Shown here: one piece after another, positions 31,866 through 42,035 of the stretch
Layout: every line of letters begins with the position of its first letter
Numbering within the stretch: the first letter of the stretch is position 1
Assembly (NCBI RefSeq): GCF_001640025.1
Contig: NC_031672.1
Location: 3,596,001 to 3,660,000, forward strand
Length of the DNA stretch: 64,000 bases
Origin: Sugiyamaella lignohabitans
Taxonomy: Eukaryota > Ascomycota > Dipodascomycetes > Dipodascales > Trichomonascaceae
Direction of reading: 5' to 3'
Made by a program: the position numbers and the translations under genes
The notes under the pieces: generated by a model
What the model was told of the DNA's origin: nothing
Database searches by the model: none
The model's input: the letters and a program-made list of their open reading frames with translations, nothing else

Positions 31866-33160
31866 TGGTGAAACCACGTCAAAATAGATCAAGAAAGAAT
31901 GATCGTGTACATGCCTTGGATTGACTTAATTATGAAAGAAATGTTTTATAAAGAGAAACATAATTATAGATTACTATAACAAAGCTGTTTGTGCCTTCTT
32001 AGACTATATGGGATTGGAAGGGACCTGTAAATTGCAAAAGCCTGGATATTGAATAATACCGAGATCTTGTGTCCATATGTCGCAATTCAATTTGCATAAT
32101 TATGATTTTTTAGCTCAGTAAATACGGAGGTCTATTCTGTCAGAATAAGTTATTTTGAGACCATTTAACTGGTAATAAAATTGTTAAGACTAAATGTTTT
32201 TTTAAAAATTCAATTACCAACCATCAACGCGACAGCTGGAAAAACACCTCTGCCCCATATATATTACTCTGCATAAACAATAAAATTGACTTAACGGACT
32301 AGTACCAATACTTCGTGTCAAACAAAATTAACCATCTTTAATCTTAGCTTAATTTAGTTAGGACTCCAAAATAGAGGCTTTACAACGCCCCTCAAATTTG
32401 CCAATTACTTCTTGTACACTCAAGTTGTGAGATTCAGAGTTATCATTGCATGCATGAAACTAGTCTTCAAACTTGCATTGTATGCATCGACATTACATTG
32501 CAATATGAAAAGAAATTCCCACAACTTATTTTCATGTCTCAAACTTTATATCAAGATAATTTTTATCCCAGAGCAAAATAGTTGTGATAAAGAGGATATC
32601 TGGCACTATCCAGCTTGAATTGGACAATATTTCATCTTCAGTATTATTTTCTAGCAAAAAGATTTTAATCCAGCGTCTCAGTAAGACGCTGAGCCGTATT
32701 TTTTTTAAACAAATAGCTAAGTGATATAGAATCAGGCCTTGCTATAAAAATAATAGAAGATCATATGAAACCCATACTCGTGGAGTTGGCTATGTCACAT
32801 ATACAGATATGATTGGTTAAGCGCACCGTCTCATATCTTGCTTAACACTGTCTGCTGCAACCATAGCATTGGTCGCGAACGTCATAACCTGGAATCTGGT
32901 GTGGGCCCGAACTTCGTAGCCTGGTCTTGACTTTTCACTGCATAATCTATAATCTCACTGTGGACTCCCTAGGATGGGAATGTGTCTAGGTAGCTGGATC
33001 ACACCTACGTATGAAATGAAATTTCTAGATTATAAATGATTTTGGAACGTTTGGATTTTGCAAATAATTAGCTATTACTATTAGTCACACAATTTTATAC
33101 TAATAGTAGCGACATACATATATTTAGTTAAAATTATACAGAAACACAAAACAAAGAGGG
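31866..33160. other. 1.3-kb spacer
   Basis: Mostly AT-rich without a convincing gene. A perfect hairpin followed by a T run occurs at 32671-32706 (listed separately). A less AT-rich patch at about 32820-33000 has no identifiable content. Confidence 0.4.
32671..32706 (+). other. Hairpin plus T8 tract (possible Pol III transcript end)
   Basis: CAGCGTCT and AGACGCTG form a perfect 8-bp stem around a 5-base loop (32671-32691). Eight Ts follow at 32699-32706. A stem before a T run is what the 3' end of a short Pol III RNA can look like. I found no upstream A/B box, so this may be chance. Confidence 0.25.
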
Positions 33161-34783
33161 TTACTGATCTTTCTTGATTTTTCCTTTGATCATGGTCCAA
33201 ATCTCTTGGTATGCATCAGGCTCAGGGAGATCGTGTTCTTCAGTATAGATAAATCTTTTCTTATCAAGGTCAATATTTTGTCTGTGAATCCACAATGGAC
33301 CTCTGTAGTAGATCTTGGCCCCAATGTATACAACGATCATAAGAACAACAGAAACATAATTGGCAAAAAAGGTTCTGGCAGTAGACTTAGCTCCAAGTGG
33401 CCAGACAGCAAGGTAAAATTCAACGACGATTAGGATAAGACACCAGAATAGACCCCAGTAGGCAGCGTAAGGCATACTGCTAGATTTCCAGGGCAGTTCC
33501 GAAAGGCTTCTACCGTTGTATTTCCAGGCAATACGCATTCTAAGAGAAGACAAAAAGATCAAACCCCAGACAACCAAAGCACAGAGAGAGGTCAGATTAG
33601 AAAACCAACCGAAAACAGTGGAGCCCTTATTATCAACATTCAAGTAAGCAAGACCACCACCTATGATAGTGGTAAGAATAAAACCAGGCCAGGGTCTACC
33701 CTGACTATCACATTTCTTGAAAAGCTTAGGGGCCATATCGAGTTCAGCCAAACCAAGAAGTAGACGACCAGAACAGTACATGGCAGCATTACCGGAACTC
33801 AAAACAGAGATGAGAATGATAACATTTTGCATTTGAGCCAAGCCAGGAAGACCAGCACTTTTGAAGGCAATAACGAATGGAGAGGCAGAAGAACCAGAGC
33901 CAAACAAGTTTGGATCGTTGGGGTTTGTGGTAATAGTAACCATGAACGAACCCAAAATATAAAAGAAACCAAGACGAAGCCAGATGGATTGAACACTCTT
34001 TGGAATAGAAGCTTTGGGATTTCTAGCCTCGGCAGCAACGACACCAGAAAGTTCAATTCCTGTCAAAGCGAAAATACAGTTGGGCATGACACTCAAGAAA
34101 CCCTTGAAACCATTGATGAAGGGCTTTTCCCTCCAATAATGAAAACCAGTGCTTTTATGAGTTGGACCTCCGCCAGCGGAAATAACAATGGAGCAAACAA
34201 CAACGATAATAATCCAACTGAATTTAAGAAAAGACATAACAGTCTCAGCTTCAGCAAAAACGTTAACTGCGAAAACGTTGATAAGGATCAAAACAACCAA
34301 AAAGACAGAAATCCACACAGCTGGACTGATACTATCATCCCAGTATGCTAGGACAGTGACCAGACCGGCAAGTTCATTAGGAATGGTGATCATATAAGAA
34401 AACCAATAAGTCCAACCCATCATAAAAGCAGCAGCGGGATCAACGAGACCTCTGGTCCATTGTGGGAATGCAGAAGGAACAGGATACAGAACAGCCAACT
34501 CACCAATGGACTGATTTAAAGCCCATCCAATAGAAGCGGCAATCCAGAAACCGATCCAAAGAGACGCGGGACCACCAGAATGAAGAGAACCACCAGAACC
34601 AAGCCAAAGACCCTCACCAATGGCAGAACCAATGGAAATCATCCAGATATGTCTCGAGGTTAATCGACGATCAAGACCATGTGTCAATGGTCCTTCCACC
34701 ATAATGACATCGCCGGTTTCGACGTCCCTCTCAGGGGACACAGACGAGTTCTTTACTTCGAGTTCGGGGTCAGCAACACCCAT
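33161..34783 (-). CDS. Amino-acid permease (APC superfamily, YAT-like), 540 aa
   Basis: About twelve hydrophobic spans between residues 45 and 500 with hydrophilic ends, the layout of fungal amino-acid permeases. The first span carries the family signature SIGSAIGEGLWLGSGG, and GIELSGVVAAEARNPKASIP follows span six, as in yeast Dip5/Gap1 relatives. The N-terminal tail is acidic and the C-terminal tail carries Lys/Glu clusters (KGKIKKDQ), typical of ubiquitin-regulated plasma-membrane transporters. Substrate cannot be assigned. It lies outside the aromatic cluster proper. Confidence 0.88.
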   Translation of the reverse strand: MGVADPELEVKNSSVSPERDVETGDVIMVEGPLTHGLDRRLTSRHIWMISIGSAIGEGLWLGSGGSLHSGGPASLWIGFWIAASIGWALNQSIGELAVLYPVPSAFPQWTRGLVDPAAAFMMGWTYWFSYMITIPNELAGLVTVLAYWDDSISPAVWISVFLVVLILINVFAVNVFAEAETVMSFLKFSWIIIVVVCSIVISAGGGPTHKSTGFHYWREKPFINGFKGFLSVMPNCIFALTGIELSGVVAAEARNPKASIPKSVQSIWLRLGFFYILGSFMVTITTNPNDPNLFGSGSSASPFVIAFKSAGLPGLAQMQNVIILISVLSSGNAAMYCSGRLLLGLAELDMAPKLFKKCDSQGRPWPGFILTTIIGGGLAYLNVDNKGSTVFGWFSNLTSLCALVVWGLIFLSSLRMRIAWKYNGRSLSELPWKSSSMPYAAYWGLFWCLILIVVEFYLAVWPLGAKSTARTFFANYVSVVLMIVVYIGAKIYYRGPLWIHRQNIDLDKKRFIYTEEHDLPEPDAYQEIWTMIKGKIKKDQ

Positions 34784-36337
34784 TATGGAACGGTCGATTT
34801 ATGAGAATAAATGTGGTCGCTGTTTGACTAGCGATTTATTAATTGTCAAAAAAAATTGACACTACAGATTAGGAAGCTATAATATATCAGGAAAAAGGTA
34901 CTTTTATATTTATATTAAGTTTTGGGCAAACTAGAGCATGTATCTCCATCCAATGGAAATAAGCAAATTAGTGTTAAGGAGAGAAAGAAATGATATAGTG
35001 AAGCAGGGTTTAGGGGGCAGGTTTCATGGTGGTGTGGTATGATCACTGATAAGAACCTGGTTGAAAACGGTAGCCATCTTGGTAGATCTTAGCAGGATAT
35101 CGCGTAATATCCTGCCTTGTAAAATACTGACAACACATCAAATTGGATCAATATTAGACAAATAGGGCTCACCAAAAACTCAAATCCGTTACCTTCACTG
35201 GTAAACAGATAATCTGCTTTACGAAAATCTCGATATTAAAAAATATAAAAAGTATCCACGTTTTTTCGTATTGTGGCTATAGAAACAGGTAGCATTGAAT
35301 CGTTATACATTTTAGTTAAGATTTGGAAATAGACTTTTCCTATCTACATAGCGTAAACTCTCGATCTCTTCAGTGTAGAACTAACGGGGGATGCCCGTTG
35401 GCTGTACGTCGCCGAAACTGGCAGTGCCGTGCTTGCCTGCAGCTGATAAGGAAATTAGCTCTGAAATATGGTTCAATCTAGGACCGTTCGATAGACACTT
35501 GTATCGGGCACAACCAGTCAACAAACGACGTATCCTGATCATAGATTGCAAATCAGTGAAAATAGATACAAACAGAATTCCACCATAAAAAAAATGGGGT
35601 TGAAAAATTGAATTAGCGACCGGTAACGGCTTATCAGCAGATCCCATTTTTAAGATTCTAGTCTTATCAGTGCAGGAGCCGGTACTGGCAGTGATGTGCA
35701 GACAATGCGTATACCACTTTATAGTTCCCGGATTTCAAACAAGCAAGAGTCCGAACTGAACAGAAAAAACCCGAATTAGGTTTTACAACATCGCTTACAC
35801 CACCGCCATCATGCGAGAATGTGGGCCATTAAGCAGCGATAGCGTCCACAGTGCATGACAAACGAGCGATACCGGCGTCACCCCTCACGAAACACCCCTC
35901 AATTCCCCTCATCTCGTCCCCCCACCCGCCATCCTAATACCAACTAAAAAAATACCTGCCTAACCGACACCCGACGCCCGACTCGAGCGTAGCGAGAGGA
36001 GCGGTGGGGTCTGGGGCGGAGCCCCAGCCGCCAGACAAAGCCGTGGGGGCACCAGAGACATGCCTCCGGCGGCTGGGGCTGCGCCCCAGACCCCGCTGCT
36101 CCTCTCGCTACGCTCGAGTCGGGCGACGGGTTGGCGTTGGTTTGGGGTGTTTTCAGGGGGTGGTTCAGGTGGTATTAGAGATTGCGGCGGGAGAGGCGTG
36201 CGCGGCTTGTCAACGTGGTTAGGGCTAGGCATGTGTTCGGACAACTATTGGAGAATCGAGGCATTGCAGGCACGACAACGTCGGTTGAATATTAGTAGAG
36301 TCGACAGTCGGTGAGCGGTGGGTCTTGTTTTTTGAGA
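34784..36337. other. 1.5-kb divergent promoter region with repeat copy B
   Basis: No recognisable gene. The left kilobase is AT-rich. The right end holds GC-rich repeat copy B (35971-36130), about 208 bases upstream of the Vps3844 ATG. Confidence 0.5.
35971..36130. repeat. GC-rich hairpin repeat, copy B (arms in inverted order)
   Basis: A reverse arm (35971-36034) is followed by a forward arm (36061-36130), so the TGCC ends face inward and the CTCGAGTCG ends face outward, the opposite of copies C, D, E, J and K. The stems are intact. The inner loops differ from other copies (CTGGGGC-TGC-GCCCCAG). Confidence 0.9.
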
Positions 36338-37720
36338 ATGAAGCTGACCAATTTCTATACTAGTGGACTGGCCTCTGCAGTTGTGATGGCATCGTCTGTA
36401 AAGGGCGATGCTGATTGCAACTCGGGATCGGTGTACATTTTCAATGGTGGCTCAGACAAGGTCCATCATGACCAGCAGAAGCCATTGGTTATGAACATGG
36501 ATCAGACTCAATTGGTTCTGGCAGACTTTGCTGGTGTCGACGATGCCGAAACTATCAAGGATCTTAACGACGCTTACTTGATTGAAAATATTCGATCCAA
36601 GTATCACACTCACCAGGGGCTGCTGTCTAAAGGACAACCTCAACAACCAGTTGTAGTCATGGTCGAGAATTTACCAGAAAACAGAAGAAAAGAATTTCTA
36701 GGTGCATCTCCCGCATTTACTATTGACTGGGAACATGCTCATGATGGCTTTTTCCCGGAATTGGTTGAGAAGTGGGCTAAAGCTGCCGAGGACCTGTATA
36801 ACCAAGCTAAGCATCTGGTGGCTGAGGGATCATATTTCATAACTGGTAGAAAGACTATCGACTGGAATAGAATGCGTTCCGTTCATATTGGCAGAGATGA
36901 GTCTGACGAGCATGTCCGAGCTGTTCAGGATGAAGCTCAGGATCTCCGTTTGGCAGTCAGCAATCTCGTTGACAAAGACGATAGAGCATTCATTCACCTG
37001 ACCTCGTTAGCAAAGGACTGCAAGGACTCTTATGAAGATTCAGTTCAAACAATTGAAGACGCTCTTCACGAACTCATCTCTAATGCGCACGTTGGTTACA
37101 GAGTGGCGGTGATTGTTCCTCCTGGAGCTTCGTGTAGCAGTTCCGACGATAACGAGGACCAGGACCACGAATCGAAGCACCAAGGCAAGAAACATCACGG
37201 TAACAAACACCATGGAAAGAAGCACCATAATAAGGACTCTGACAAGACTGAATACAACAAAAAAAGTCACTCTAAACACCACAACAAAAACAGTAACCAT
37301 ATTGTGTCGGAAGACGACCAAGCCGAGGTGAGACTTCCCCTTGACCGTCGTGACTTGCCCGTCAGTCCTGCTCCTAACAGTAAAGGAGACGTTCGTGCGA
37401 CGTTTGCCGCCAACGGATTCAAGACCCTGGAAAAGTGCGAGCAGTCGACCAACAGCTGTTCGGGCCACGGATCATGCGTGTCAACTAACTACGGCACTTT
37501 TGTGTGTGCCTGTAAACCCAGCTACGACGCTTCGAAGAAGAAGACCACCAACTGGGGCGGCTCTGCGTGCCAAAAGAAAGACGTCAGCATCGAGTTCCAG
37601 CTGTTCTTCTGGACAGGCCTTGGCATTCTCCTGGCGCTCTACTGGGCCATCAGCGTCCTTTTCAGCATCGGTTCCGAGCCCCTGCCTGGCATTCTCGGCG
37701 TCGCTAAGAAATCCGCCTAA
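36338..37720 (+). CDS. Vps3844-like ER/vacuolar-sorting membrane protein, 460 aa
   Basis: An N-terminal signal peptide (about residues 1-22) leads a luminal domain. Then come a His/Lys-rich linker (about 275-330, with repeated KKHH and KHH), a Cys-rich EGF-like stretch (CSGHGSCV...CACKP...GSACQKKD) and a C-terminal transmembrane span (about 420-442, FFWTGLGILLALYWAISVLF). The Cys-rich segment followed by the span and ELPG-like tail is the fungal Vps3844 C-terminal domain, linked to vacuolar sorting. The start is the first ATG, since an earlier in-frame GTG is not used in yeast. The His-rich linker is unusual. Confidence 0.8.
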   Translation: MKLTNFYTSGLASAVVMASSVKGDADCNSGSVYIFNGGSDKVHHDQQKPLVMNMDQTQLVLADFAGVDDAETIKDLNDAYLIENIRSKYHTHQGLLSKGQPQQPVVVMVENLPENRRKEFLGASPAFTIDWEHAHDGFFPELVEKWAKAAEDLYNQAKHLVAEGSYFITGRKTIDWNRMRSVHIGRDESDEHVRAVQDEAQDLRLAVSNLVDKDDRAFIHLTSLAKDCKDSYEDSVQTIEDALHELISNAHVGYRVAVIVPPGASCSSSDDNEDQDHESKHQGKKHHGNKHHGKKHHNKDSDKTEYNKKSHSKHHNKNSNHIVSEDDQAEVRLPLDRRDLPVSPAPNSKGDVRATFAANGFKTLEKCEQSTNSCSGHGSCVSTNYGTFVCACKPSYDASKKKTTNWGGSACQKKDVSIEFQLFFWTGLGILLALYWAISVLFSIGSEPLPGILGVAKKSA

Positions 37721-37778
37721 TCTATTTCTCATTTCTGTACCTAATACACATTTTTAACTCACTTCCTGTGGTGGGACA

Positions 37779-37917
37779 TGCCTCCGGCGGCTGGGGCTCT
37801 GCCCCAGACCCCGTGGCTCCTCTCGCTTCGCTCGAGTCGTTTGCGTCTACGGTCCCGGCCATCTCCTGCGAAGCAGGAGCAACCAGGTCTGGGACGGAGC
37901 CCCAGCCGCCGGAGGCA
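37779..37917. repeat. GC-rich hairpin repeat, copy C (full, both arms)
   Basis: A complete 139-base element: forward arm with the CTCGCTTCGCTCGAG module, a short centre, the CTCCTGCGAAGCAGGAG hairpin, and the reverse arm ending in GGCA. It lies between the convergent stops of Vps3844 (37720) and FRQ1 (37952), 59 and 35 bases away. Confidence 0.95.
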
Positions 37918-37951
37918 GCACCCTCAAAGAAAAAAGAAGCACCCAGTAAAA

Positions 37952-38524
37952 CTAAACTAAACCGTCGTAAAGCTTGAGGGCCGAGGTGATGGTGGGGTCG
38001 AGTTTCGAGCCCTCACAGAACTCGTCGAACGAGATTTTGCCGTTCTTGTCTTTGTCCATGAGCTGGAAGATTTTATCGACCCGCTTTTCAGGCGTGCTTT
38101 CGTCTTCCGGTAGTTTGACCATGGACCCGACCATTTTGTAGATGGCGCTAACTATGGAATGCATTTCATCGTAGCTGATCTCGCCGTCGTTGTCGATATC
38201 GTACAGTTTGAACGCCCATTTCAGTTTGTCCTCGGTGTCGCCTCTTGACGTCACACTCAGTGCTGTGATGAACTCCTTGAAATCAACGTTTCCCGAGTTG
38301 TCTGTGTCAAATACATTGAAAACGTACTCGGAAAACGACGAGGGGTCGCCAAATGGGAAGAATTGCTTGTATATCTTCTCAAACTCGGCTTTATCCAGAA
38401 GTCCCGAGGGGCAGTCTCTGTGAAATCCTTTGTACCATTGCTGGAGTTCCTTACGGTCAAAGTGAGTAGCGTCTTTCAGGGTGCGAAGGTCTTCCGACGA
38501 TAATTTACTGGCTGATTTACCCAT
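37952..38524 (-). CDS. FRQ1: Frequenin/NCS-1 calcium sensor, 190 aa
   Basis: The usual length for yeast Frq1. MGKSASKLS is an N-myristoylation signal. The four EF-hand layout shows three canonical loops: [12 protein letters not shown] (73-84), [12 protein letters not shown] (109-120) and [12 protein letters not shown] (157-168). The first hand is degenerate at the CPSG turn, as in all frequenins. Frq1 binds and activates phosphatidylinositol 4-kinase Pik1 at the Golgi. Identity to the yeast protein is high throughout, including the terminal LYDGL. Confidence 0.97.
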   Translation of the reverse strand: MGKSASKLSSEDLRTLKDATHFDRKELQQWYKGFHRDCPSGLLDKAEFEKIYKQFFPFGDPSSFSEYVFNVFDTDNSGNVDFKEFITALSVTSRGDTEDKLKWAFKLYDIDNDGEISYDEMHSIVSAIYKMVGSMVKLPEDESTPEKRVDKIFQLMDKDKNGKISFDEFCEGSKLDPTITSALKLYDGLV

Positions 38525-39863
38525 TTTAAGGCTGATGTTTATTTATAAGAAGATGAAGACAAAGTGGAATAGTGATCAGAACCGGAACTGAAGGTCAATA
38601 AAATAAATTCGAAGCTACCAAGTGGTGTCCAAATACGACAGTTACAATGGTAGAAAAATGACAATAGTGTGGAAGTGAGAATACGATTGACACTCAATAT
38701 GATTATGAAAATGGAAATGACAACCAGAACAAAAGAAAATTAAAGCCAAGTGAAATAGGTCAGTTAACTATGTCCAGCCTTTTCTTTGTGTTGTTGTAAT
38801 AAAAATAAGAGTGGATGCTAGAGATCAATCTGGGAAACGAACCCGGTGATAGACGGTTGTAACGGGCGAATTTAACAATAATAACTATCGAGACACCGGA
38901 AGTATTGCTAGAAATAAATTATTTCAAAACTACCGGAATTAATAAACCAAATCAAATCAATACCTGTCGATAGAAACAGTTAAAGTAAGATAAATAATCA
39001 AACAGATAACACCAGAGATAAAAGAGATAAAAAATGAAGAAGCTGGGAGATGCTGACTAGGAGAGATGGCCCGCTGTTTCAGGGTGGAGAAGTGATAACC
39101 GCGCGGGTCTGTCGATTGATCTGTACGACTGTCAATCTTGAGTTGGGACTGAGAATCCCGTGGTGCCGTGCCAGTCAACAACAGCAGCAGTAGCAGAAGA
39201 AGTCAGTTAAATTGAAGTATAACCTACAGCAGCAGGGGGTGCGGATGCAAGTGCACAATTAAAATGTTGTGGTCCCTAAATCGAATTAATTCAACGACTG
39301 ACGGGAGAGATGTGATAGGATGATAATCACGCTCGGATTCTCTGGAAATTCAAACGCCCTTGACCCTAATCTGATAACTGCCAGAACCAACTGAAACCAA
39401 TAAATTCGAGAAAAATCAAACAAAAGCAGAATAAAAGCGAATCAAAGAATCGAGATCCCAAGCACGAAATTAAATAAAAAACACACAACACAGCCGAACC
39501 GAAACTCACCTTCACAGGCTCTTCATATGCTGCCAAGCACCGTGGCACGAGGCAGTGCAGCTTCCCAATCCTCTCCCTCACTGCCTTCAACCGTGCCGAG
39601 CCGCATCCTGCACCTCCCCCTGAAGTTGCCGTTCCTGTCACGCTATTTTTTATTTTCCAGGGGTCGTGCCTCCGGCGGCTGGGGCTCCGCCCCAGACCCC
39701 GCTGCTCCTCTCGCTGCGCTCGAGTCGGGCGTGGGGAGTCACCAGCAAATTTTTATTCCACGGGACCGAGACGAAAACGACTCGAGCGCAGCGAGAGGAG
39801 CAGAGGGGTCTGGGGCGGAGCCCCAGCCGCCGGAGGCACACCCCCCAAGGAGAAGAAAAAAAA
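38525..39863. other. 1.3-kb spacer upstream of FRQ1 with repeat copy D
   Basis: No convincing gene, though small frames occur near 39366-39641 and 39527-39880. The latter pair is produced by the GC-rich repeat. AT-rich except for copy D at 39667-39838. It serves as the FRQ1 promoter and the Egt2-like 3' region. Confidence 0.5.
39667..39838. repeat. GC-rich hairpin repeat, copy D (full, both arms)
   Basis: Both arms of 172 bases, with the CTCGAG-type module in each arm and a long AT-containing centre. It ends 25 bases before the stop of the minus-strand Egt2-like gene (39864), within its expected 3' UTR. Confidence 0.95.
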
Positions 39864-41162
39864 CTACAGAGTGGATTTAATATGGTCCAGGGTGTCGGAG
39901 ACGGCTTTGGTAGCGTGTTTGAAGTCGTCGAGGTCGAGGTAGATTTGTGCACTCAGACGTACCCACCAGGCCCCGTTGTAGTAGAACAGTGGCACGAACG
40001 TCTTCCATTTGTTGCAGATATAGGTTGTGTAGGCAGACACGATTTGTGAAGCTTGGGTGGGAGGTGCGGTGAGAGGAACACGGACGTTGATCATAGAGTT
40101 GGAGATGGTGTCTTGTTTGCCGGATAGAATCTCGGTACCAAACTCTTTGAGCATATAATTGGCGGCGTCGATAGCTAGTTTGTAGCAGTAATCGCGAATG
40201 GCCTTCTCGCCGCCACAGATATTGTTACGGAATGCAATGGCATCTTCTACAGATTGGATGTTGGATACGTCTACAGTACCGTTTTCACAGAACTTGTCAG
40301 CAAAAGCAAGTGGCTTTTTGCTACCAGACTTGATTTCTGGTTCTGGCACGTACAATGCAGAGATGGTGACTCCATTGATGATTTCATGATGTGCTTTGTC
40401 CACATACAAAAGAGCCAGAGACACTGGTGTGAAGAACCATTTGTGTAGATTGGACGTGAAAAAGTCAGGACGGGCTTGACGAAGCTTGATTTCTGATAAT
40501 CCTATACCATGAGCACCGTCTACAAGAGACAGAATATCCCGTTTACGACACTCGGCACAGAGGGTTTGCCAGGGCAATTGAGCTGCTGGGACCGACGAGG
40601 TAGTATCAAATAACGCCATTTTGACGTTACTGTGAGAGTCCATGGCTTCTGTATATGCATCAACAATTTCTTGATTACTCATGGGATATTTGATTTGAAC
40701 CTCGATAAGTTCGATGCCCACGCGATCACGCAGATACTTCAGAGCACTTGAGCAGGCCACGAAGCTGGTGTTACAATACACTACAGCTTGTCCTTTCTGG
40801 AACGGATAATTTCGAAGAACACTGTTAATACCTGTAGTATCATTAGTTACAAACACCAGGCTCTCGACATCAGCATCTACTATTTCAGCTACCTTGGCAC
40901 GCACTTGATTGACCTTCTTGTCGACATTGAGTTTAAAATGGTCTTCAGGAAACGCAAACGATTTCGTCAAATACTCGAATTTCGCATTAATGACACATTT
41001 CGGCACTGCTCCATAACTTCCATGGTTGACATTGACCACTCCATCCTCAAACGAGAAGTACTTTTCACGAAACTCTCTACCAAACGGGGTTCTGGGCTCA
41101 TTCGCACCCAAATCCAACGACCCTACGCGTTTTTCAATGCCGTTTGTGTCAACCTGCACCAT
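39864..41162 (-). CDS. Class V aminotransferase-fold PLP lyase, Egt2-like, 432 aa
   Basis: The class V aminotransferase / isopenicillin N epimerase fold is complete. It has NVNHGSYG (45-51), VDGAHG with the ring-nitrogen Asp215, and the Schiff-base Lys241 in NLHKWFF. The length fits fungal hercynylcysteine sulfoxide lyase, which performs the last step of ergothioneine synthesis (Schizosaccharomyces pombe Egt2). Isopenicillin-epimerase-like proteins of other function share the same motifs, so the substrate is inferred. No targeting sequence is seen, so it is probably cytosolic. S. cerevisiae lacks the pathway. The Egt1 partner is not in this window. Confidence 0.75.
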   Translation of the reverse strand: MVQVDTNGIEKRVGSLDLGANEPRTPFGREFREKYFSFEDGVVNVNHGSYGAVPKCVINAKFEYLTKSFAFPEDHFKLNVDKKVNQVRAKVAEIVDADVESLVFVTNDTTGINSVLRNYPFQKGQAVVYCNTSFVACSSALKYLRDRVGIELIEVQIKYPMSNQEIVDAYTEAMDSHSNVKMALFDTTSSVPAAQLPWQTLCAECRKRDILSLVDGAHGIGLSEIKLRQARPDFFTSNLHKWFFTPVSLALLYVDKAHHEIINGVTISALYVPEPEIKSGSKKPLAFADKFCENGTVDVSNIQSVEDAIAFRNNICGGEKAIRDYCYKLAIDAANYMLKEFGTEILSGKQDTISNSMINVRVPLTAPPTQASQIVSAYTTYICNKWKTFVPLFYYNGAWWVRLSAQIYLDLDDFKHATKAVSDTLDHIKSTL

Positions 41163-42035
41163 TTCTCAATTTCTTGCCTCAAAAACAATTCAATTGACCA
41201 CAATCAACAACAAAAAGAACAAGAATAACCACCGGTCATACCTGGACTTATATAGTCCCCTCCCATGAGATAACCACCGTGACTCACAACGCGATAAGAT
41301 AACGTGCATGCAATCAGTCACGCCGATCCCATGCATCCCGGTTATCGGCGGTCGTCTCCTCCTCGCAATCCTACTCCTCACACCCTCCTCTTCTACCCTT
41401 GGAACCTGGGTCCGGGTCCAGGGGGGACGGGGCGTGCCTCCGGCGGCTGGGGCTCCGCCCCAGACCCTGGTTGCTCCTGCTACGCAGGAGATTGACTGGG
41501 ACCGTCGACGCAAACGACTCGAGCGAAGCGAGAGGAGCAGTGGGGTCTGGGGCGGAGCCCCAGCCGCCGGAGGCACACCCACACCCGTAACACCCCCGCC
41601 TGGACCCTGGCTGGATTCAGGGTCCAGGGGGTGTGGACCTAACCCTGACTGTTGGCAGGCTTCACGGTGCAGGGCAAGGGCACATGCCAGTAAGCGGTGT
41701 CGTTTGTTTATGTGGGACCTGCGATCCAAGGAGATTACGGATGAGAGACCGAGGGCGCAGTACAGGACGGGCCATCACTGAACGTTCGAATTGCACTGGA
41801 TTGCACTTGTTTCATGAACTGAGTTGAGCGGGTGTTGATACTGGCTGTTTTAGACGGAAATTGCGTCGACTGAAGATTGATTTGTGGTTTCGAGAAGAGG
41901 ACGAACTGAACTGGAAAGCTGGACCTGGAAGTTCGAAGTGGCCAGTCCGGTTGTCTAGCAAGAGCAAGAGCATATCTATTTTGATTGTCAGGTGCATGTC
42001 AGTGGGCGTACTGTGGCTTAGTATAGAACTGATTA
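41163..42035. other. Divergent promoter, Egt2-like / SEC15, with repeat copy E
   Basis: No gene called. GC-rich repeat copy E (41435-41575) lies in the middle. Short frames around it are products of the repeat. The region just left of SEC15 ends TTTGGCTAATTCCAG, which resembles an acceptor. I found no matching donor and keep the ATG at 42036. Confidence 0.5.
41435..41575. repeat. GC-rich hairpin repeat, copy E (full, opposite orientation)
   Basis: A 141-base element like copy C but inverted: the CTCCTGCTACGCAGGAG hairpin comes first and the CTCGAG module second. Its centre, read on the other strand, shares the GTTTGCGTC-ACGGTCCC core with copy C. It sits in a divergent promoter. Confidence 0.95.

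Noticed and set aside
35960..36244. Overlapping short frames rich in Pro, Gly and Arg
   Set aside because: These are translations of GC-rich repeat copy B. The same peptide (GAEPQPPEA-like) recurs at every copy.
38820..38880. A B-box-like GGTTCGTTTCCC on the minus strand
   Set aside because: The T-arm does not pair properly and no matching acceptor stem or anticodon arm is present.
41190..41781. 179- and 157-residue frames between the Egt2-like gene and SEC15
   Set aside because: Most of their length is repeat copy E read through, with no independent motif.
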